Below the pieces are notes generated by a model. That model did no database searches, was not told where the DNA came from, and worked only from the letters and a program-made list of their open reading frames with translations. Source: DATJJW01 sp035491935 (GTDB taxonomy: Bacteria > Pseudomonadota > Alphaproteobacteria > ATCC43930 > CGMCC-115725). Taken from it: a stretch of 17,345 nucleotides of DNA. The DNA lies in assembly GCA_035491935.1 (NCBI GenBank), contig DATJJW010000070.1:1-17345 (forward strand), in the 5' to 3' direction. This document shows positions 14,114 to 17,345 of the stretch, piece by piece (within the stretch, counting starts at the first letter, position 1; every line of letters starts with the position of its first letter). The translations under genes were made by a program, and so were the position numbers.

Positions 14114-14713
14114 ACCAGCGATATCCCCGCGCTGAAGCGCGCCTGGCGGCAGGATGCGCTGGCGGCCCGTGCACGGGCCGCGGCCGAGCCCGGATTCACC
14201 GAGCGCGCCGCCCATGGCATCGCCGCCCATGGCATGGCCTTCCTCAAGGAGATGGGGCTGCTCCAGGGGCGCCCTGCGGTCATCTCCGGTTTCTGGCCGA
14301 TGGGTGATGAGATCGATCTGCGCCCGCTGATGACGCTCCTGCACGATGCCGGGCACGGCATCGCCCTGCCGGTGGTGGTGGGCAAGGGGCTGCCGCTGAT
14401 CTTCCGGGCCTGGCGGCCGGAGACGGTGCTGGTGCCGGGCGTCTTCGGCACCGAGACACCGGAGGCAGATGCCCCCGAATGCGTGCCGGACATCCTGCTG
14501 GTGCCATTGCTGGCTTTCGGGCGTGATGGTGCGCGGCTGGGCTATGGCGGCGGCTTCTATGACCGGACGCTGCGTACGCTGCGCCGGGCCAAGCCGGTGC
14601 GGGCGATCGGTACTGCCTATGCGTGCCAGGAAAGGGAGGGCATCCCGATGGCGGCTTGGGATGAACGCCTGGACGCGGTACTGACTGAGCATGGCGTCAT
14701 TGGGACTATCTGA
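14111..14713 (+). CDS. fau: 5-formyltetrahydrofolate cyclo-ligase
   Basis: The 200-residue protein converts 5-formyl-THF to 5,10-methenyl-THF with ATP. Visible features are the basic N-terminal helix (ALKRAWRQDALAARARA), SGFWPMGDEIDLRPL, and the signature LVPLLAFGRDGARLGYGGGFYDRTL with the GYGGGxYDR loop. The frame is open from 13982, but codons before 14111 fall in the probable 6S RNA and look non-coding. The proposed start is ATT at 14111, supported by AGGAGG six bases before it. A sequencing error at an ATG is the main alternative. zapA-6S-fau order matches E. coli, where ssrS and fau (ygfA) are co-transcribed. The metallophosphoesterase gene follows after 30 bases. Confidence 0.9.
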   Translation: MTSDIPALKRAWRQDALAARARAAAEPGFTERAAHGIAAHGMAFLKEMGLLQGRPAVISGFWPMGDEIDLRPLMTLLHDAGHGIALPVVVGKGLPLIFRAWRPETVLVPGVFGTETPEADAPECVPDILLVPLLAFGRDGARLGYGGGFYDRTLRTLRRAKPVRAIGTAYACQEREGIPMAAWDERLDAVLTEHGVIGTI

Positions 14714-14725
14714 TGAGGCGGTCGG

Positions 14726-14759
14726 AATGAGGTTGCTGTCGTAATGAGGTTACTGTTCT
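14726..14759 (+). repeat. 17-bp near-tandem duplication over the phosphoesterase start
   Basis: AATGAGGTTGCTGTCGT (14726-14742) is followed at once by AATGAGGTTACTGTTCT (14743-14759), 14 of 17 matching. The second copy holds the true ATG (14744). The first encodes a five-codon frame, MRLLS-stop, whose TAA overlaps the true ATG as TAATG. Confidence 0.7.
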
Positions 14760-15604
14760 GCGGCGACGTGCTGGGACGGAGCGGGCGCGAGGCCGTGCAG
14801 CGCGAGGTGCCGCGTATCCGCGAGGCCCTGAGCATCGATTTCGTCGTGGTCAATGGCGAGAATGCGGCGGCCGGATTCGGCATCACGCCACGCATCGCCC
14901 AGGATTTCTACGCCGCCGGCGTCGATTGCATTACCACCGGCAACCATGTCTGGGACCAGCGCGAAATCATCGCGGTGATCGATGGCGACCCGCGGCTTCT
15001 GCGCCCGGCCAATTTCCCGCCCGGTACGCCCGGCCGCGGCGCCCGCGTCTTCGAGCTTGCCGATCGGCGCCGGGTGCTGGTCGCCAATGTCATGGCCCGG
15101 CTGTTCATGGATCCGCTGGATGACCCGTTCCAGGCGATCGAGCGTGAGCTGCAGGGCAGGGCGTTGGGTGTGCAGGTCCAGGCGGCTATCGTCGACATCC
15201 ATGGCGAGGCAACCAGCGAGAAGATGGCGATGGGCCACTTCCTCGATGGCCGCGTGTCGCTGGTCGTCGGCACCCATTGCCATATTCCGACCGCAGATGC
15301 ACAGATCCTGTCGGGCGGCACGGCCTATCAGTCCGATGCCGGCATGTGCGGCGACTATGATTCTGTGATCGGCATGCAGAAGGGCCCGGCCATGCAGCGC
15401 TTCCTGCGCAAGATGCCGGGTGAGCGCCTGTCCCCGGCCGAGGGCGAGGCGACCTTGTGCGCGGTCTTCGTCGAAACGAATGACGCGACGGGGCTGGCGG
15501 TCCGTGTCGAGCCGATCCGGATCGGCGGCCGGTTGAAGCCCGCTTGGCCGGAGCTCAACGGGCCGGTACCCGGCGGGCCGGCTCTCGCCGGAGCGCGTTC
15601 CTAA
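14744..15604 (+). CDS. YmdB/TIGR00282-type metallophosphoesterase
   Basis: The 286-residue protein has the metal-binding set of this family. These are GDVLGRSGREAV with Asp8, NGENAAAGFG with Glu39/Asn40, TTGNHVWDQ with Asn67/His68, VDIHGEATSEK with His153, and GTHCHIPTAD with His178/His180. Bacillus subtilis YmdB and Deinococcus relatives hydrolyse cyclic nucleotides in vitro, and YmdB affects biofilm and motility decisions; the substrate here is unknown. The protein is slightly longer than usual because of a Pro/Gly/Ala-rich C-terminus. ATG at 14744 has GAGG about 11 bases upstream and a coupled mini-frame ahead of it. It sits between fau and the EamA transporter on the same strand. Confidence 0.9.
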   Translation: MRLLFCGDVLGRSGREAVQREVPRIREALSIDFVVVNGENAAAGFGITPRIAQDFYAAGVDCITTGNHVWDQREIIAVIDGDPRLLRPANFPPGTPGRGARVFELADRRRVLVANVMARLFMDPLDDPFQAIERELQGRALGVQVQAAIVDIHGEATSEKMAMGHFLDGRVSLVVGTHCHIPTADAQILSGGTAYQSDAGMCGDYDSVIGMQKGPAMQRFLRKMPGERLSPAEGEATLCAVFVETNDATGLAVRVEPIRIGGRLKPAWPELNGPVPGGPALAGARS

Positions 15605-15616
15605 ACGGCGCTCCGG
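15588..15616 (+). promoter_or_regulatory. Hairpin spanning the phosphoesterase stop, before the transporter gene
   Basis: CCGGAGCGC (15588-15596) and GCGCTCCGG (15608-15616) are perfect 9-base complements with an 11-base loop that includes the TAA stop. No T-run follows, so it is not a classical terminator. It lies immediately before the transporter start and could reduce or protect downstream expression. Confidence 0.5.
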
Positions 15617-15621
15617 CCAGG

Positions 15622-16563
15622 ATGCCGCCCGGGATGCCAGCCAGAATTCCGCATTACGCGGCAATCCTGATCGTCATCGGCGCGACCTTCATCTGGGGCA
15701 CCGCATTCCCGGTGTCGCAGCATGTGCTGCGGGCCGGCCTCGGCGTTTCGGTGCTGCTGACCTATCGTTTCGGCATCGGTACGCTGACCATCCTGGCACT
15801 GCTGCCCGTACTCAAGCTGCGGCCGACGGCTCGGGACATCAGGGACGGGCTGGTCCTGGGAGTGGTCGTCTCGGCCGCCTTTTGGCTGCAGATGGACGGG
15901 CTGCGCTATACGACGGTCCCGAAATCCGGCTTCATCACCGGCTTGTTCGTGCTGTTCACCCCCGCCGTCGCCCTGGTGTTCGGCGAGCGGGTGAAGCTGC
16001 ATCATGCCCTGGCGGCGCTCATCTCGGTCCTCGGGCTCTATGGCCTGGTCTATGGCGGCACAGGCGCTGTCTCCGGCAGCTGGAACCGTGGTGATGCGGA
16101 GACGCTGGCCGGCGCCGTGCTGTTCGGTGTGCAGATCTATCTGATCGGGCGCTTCTCGCGCCGGACCCATGGCGTCGTGCTGGCCCTGGGGCAGGTTGGC
16201 ACCTGTGCCGTGCTGTGCGGCCTCTCGCTGCTCTTCGTGCCGGCCGGTCATGAAGCGGTATCGATGGATGATGGGATGCTGCTGGCGCTGTTCTATCTGG
16301 GCATCGTCGGCACCGGGATCGTGCTGGTGGCGCAATGCATCGTCCAGGCGAGCCTGGGCCCGACGGAAGCCGCGATCCTCTTCACCTTGGAGCCGCTATT
16401 CGCTGCCCTTCTGGCGGTGGCCGGCGTGGTGCCGGGGATAAAGGAGCATCTGGCGACCGTGCAATGGGCGGGGGCCGGATTGCTGCTCGCGGCGCCCATC
16501 CTGACCGAGCAGGGCGATGCCTGGCTGAGCCGGCGCAGGGAGCAGGTCAGAAACCGTCCCTGA
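15622..16563 (+). CDS. EamA/DMT-family transporter
   Basis: The 313-residue inner-membrane protein has about ten hydrophobic segments forming two EamA repeats. The first opens with AAILIVIGATFIWGTAFPVS and includes GLRYTTVPKSGFITGLFVLFTP (split as GLRYTTVPKS and GFITGLFVLFTP). The second opens near ETLAGAVLFGVQIYLIGR and includes GPTEAAILFTLEPLFAALLA. The (W)GT-x-F and LEPLFAA motifs are typical of drug/metabolite exporters. Substrate is unknown. Starts at 15622 and 15634 are both possible; the frame further up overlaps the phosphoesterase gene. The gene follows after 17 bases and is probably the last of this operon. Confidence 0.9.
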   Translation: MPPGMPARIPHYAAILIVIGATFIWGTAFPVSQHVLRAGLGVSVLLTYRFGIGTLTILALLPVLKLRPTARDIRDGLVLGVVVSAAFWLQMDGLRYTTVPKSGFITGLFVLFTPAVALVFGERVKLHHALAALISVLGLYGLVYGGTGAVSGSWNRGDAETLAGAVLFGVQIYLIGRFSRRTHGVVLALGQVGTCAVLCGLSLLFVPAGHEAVSMDDGMLLALFYLGIVGTGIVLVAQCIVQASLGPTEAAILFTLEPLFAALLAVAGVVPGIKEHLATVQWAGAGLLLAAPILTEQGDAWLSRRREQVRNRP

Positions 16564-16614
16564 AGCCGGCCGCGTTACCCAGATGTTCTTTCCGGTGTGG
16601 CTTCGTTCCGCATT

Positions 16615-16637
16615 TTTATATCAAGTCATGATATAAA
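16615..16637. promoter_or_regulatory. Palindromic operator candidate, copy 1
   Basis: TTTATATCA-AGTCA-TGATATAAA is a perfect 9-base inverted repeat around five bases. Outer GCAT and ATGC bases extend the symmetry. It shares the core TATATCA-N5-TGATATA with copy 2, 133 bases away. Confidence 0.6.
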
Positions 16638-16740
16638 TGCCACGGATTTGTTCCTGCTTTGTACTAAGCAGAATTCTCACTAAGTCATTAAAAATAATAC
16701 AGTTTATTTGGTTTCGTATGACGGAACGACGGAATGTGCC

Positions 16741-16778
16741 GCGAAAATTTATATCACGACATGATATATTTTTTTCGC
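16741..16778. promoter_or_regulatory. Palindromic operator candidate, copy 2
   Basis: The core TATATCA-CGACA-TGATATA (16750-16768) is the same 7-5-7 inverted repeat as copy 1 with a different spacer. It is flanked by GCGAAAA (16741-16747) and TTTTCGC (16772-16778), which extend the symmetry to 38 bases. As RNA it could also fold and act as a terminator-like hairpin. Confidence 0.6.
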
Positions 16779-16890
16779 TATCCAAAGAGGGTCCACCGCA
16801 GCCCAACGGGCCGGAGGGAATGTTCTGAAACCCTGCACCTTTGCGCCGCTCAAAATGGCGCAGGGGGGCAAGAAAAATTTGGGGGGAAGA

Positions 16891-17345
16891 GTGCTCAAGC
16901 AGTTTCTAATCGGATCGGCCAGTGCCGCCGCGATCCTCGCGGTCATGCCGGGCCACGCCGATGCCGCCAGCGTCGATTCGAAGATTTCGGCGCTCCAGGC
17001 GCAGATCAAGGCGCAGCAGCAGCAGTTGCAGCAGCAGCAGCAGATGCTGAGCAGCCTGATGGCCAGCGAGCAGCAGACCAAGGCCACGGTTGCCCAGGTC
17101 CAGGCCGTCAATACCGCGAAGCCCTCGGCCGTGGCCGTGATGTCGCGCTCGCATCGTCCGGGCTGGCGTTCGGCCGACGGCCGCAACGAGATCGATCTGG
17201 GCGCGTTGCTGCAGATCGATTCGGGCATCAACAGCTATCGTCCGGGCAATTCGGCGGCGACCTTCCGCAAGCTGCAGAGCGGCATGAATGCCCGCCGCGC
17301 GCAGATCCAAGTCACCGGCACCTTCGCCGAGGACTTCCACTTCGG
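16891..17345 (+). CDS. Porin, OprO/OprP type, N-terminal part (cut by window edge)
   Basis: An open frame runs from GTG at 16891 to the window end, about 151 residues. It begins with a signal peptide (LKQFLIGSASAAAILAVMPGHADA). A Gln-rich coiled coil follows (about 30-60, AQIKAQQQQLQQQQQML), then a Ser/Ala linker. After that comes the start of a beta-barrel: RNEIDLGALLQIDSGINSY, then FRKLQSGMNARRAQIQVTGTFAEDFHF. The lead-in coiled coil and the G-x-L-Q-x-D / RRA-x-(I/L)-x-(V/L)-x-G pattern are typical of the phosphate-selective porin O/P family, which forms outer-membrane trimers; substrate specificity is not implied. GGGGGGAAG lies just before the GTG. An in-frame ATG at 16855 is an alternative but lacks a ribosome site. 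Confidence 0.8.
   Translation, partial: MLKQFLIGSASAAAILAVMPGHADAASVDSKISALQAQIKAQQQQLQQQQQMLSSLMASEQQTKATVAQVQAVNTAKPSAVAVMSRSHRPGWRSADGRNEIDLGALLQIDSGINSYRPGNSAATFRKLQSGMNARRAQIQVTGTFAEDFHF

Larger units (their letters stand above)
16564..16890. other. AT-rich non-coding region ahead of the porin
   Basis: These 327 bases hold no credible gene; the short open frames have no family likeness and poor ribosome sites. From about 16610 to 16790 the DNA is clearly AT-rich against a GC-rich background. It includes two copies of one palindrome and tracts such as TTAAAAATAATACAG that suit promoters or DNA-bending proteins. The last 70 bases form the likely 5' leader of the porin gene, with a small hairpin (TGCGCC at 16842-16847 with GGCGCA at 16857-16862). 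Confidence 0.7.

Noticed and set aside
14750..15664. 304-codon minus-strand frame opposite the metallophosphoesterase
   Set aside because: The plus-strand protein holds every metal-binding motif; this is its shadow.
16615..16778. Pho box or Fur/Irr-type sites in the porin upstream region
   Set aside because: The palindromes do not show the direct CTGTCAT repeats of a Pho box or the known Fur or Irr patterns, so no regulator is named.
16637..16828. 63-codon frame in the AT-rich region
   Set aside because: It runs through the second palindrome, has no ribosome site and resembles nothing known.
1..17345. tRNA or rRNA genes
   Set aside because: No acceptor/TPsiC-arm pattern or rRNA segment was recognised on either strand by eye.

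Overview
The window is high-GC chromosomal DNA from an alphaproteobacterium, most likely of the Rhodospirillales type. This rests on the gene set and order (an EF-P/EpmA pair, tkt-gap-x-fba(class I)-thiE, zapA-fau) and on the high GC in most codon third positions. Genus is inferred from gene families and order only; no marker gene such as rRNA is present.

Layout. 1-126: the last 41 codons of an IS630-type transposase, so an insertion sequence abuts the left edge. 171-4567 (minus strand): efp, an inositol-monophosphatase-family gene and a nucleoside 2-deoxyribosyltransferase-like gene are packed within a few bases of each other. After a 168-base gap come a MotA/TolQ/ExbB-like channel gene and an OmpA/MotB-like gene, which together look like a proton-driven envelope motor. 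4694-5743 (plus): epmA, divergent from efp; its product lysylates EF-P. 6000-7218 (plus): three small genes, namely a YidB-family protein, a secreted two-repeat Cys/Trp protein and a DUF2853-like protein. They meet a convergent His/Val/Pro-repeat secreted protein at a strong hairpin.

7794-12990 (minus): a carbon-metabolism operon running tkt, gap, a 139-aa unknown, class I fba, thiE. Transketolase, GAPDH and aldolase share glyceraldehyde-3-phosphate, and thiE makes the thiamine phosphate from which transketolase's cofactor derives. The pgk gene often found next to gap is not here. 13237-16563 (plus): a small coiled-coil gene, zapA, a probable 6S RNA, 5-formyltetrahydrofolate cyclo-ligase (apparently starting at AUU), a YmdB-like metallophosphoesterase and an EamA transporter. 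16564-16890 is an AT-rich non-coding stretch with two copies of one palindrome. It precedes a porin of the OprO/OprP type that runs off the right edge.

Most of the window is housekeeping. No phage-defence, CRISPR or biosynthetic island was found. The points most worth checking are the twin palindromes before the porin, the AUU start with a perfect Shine-Dalgarno, the likely 6S RNA, the orphan motor pair, the small secreted-protein cluster and the His-repeat protein.
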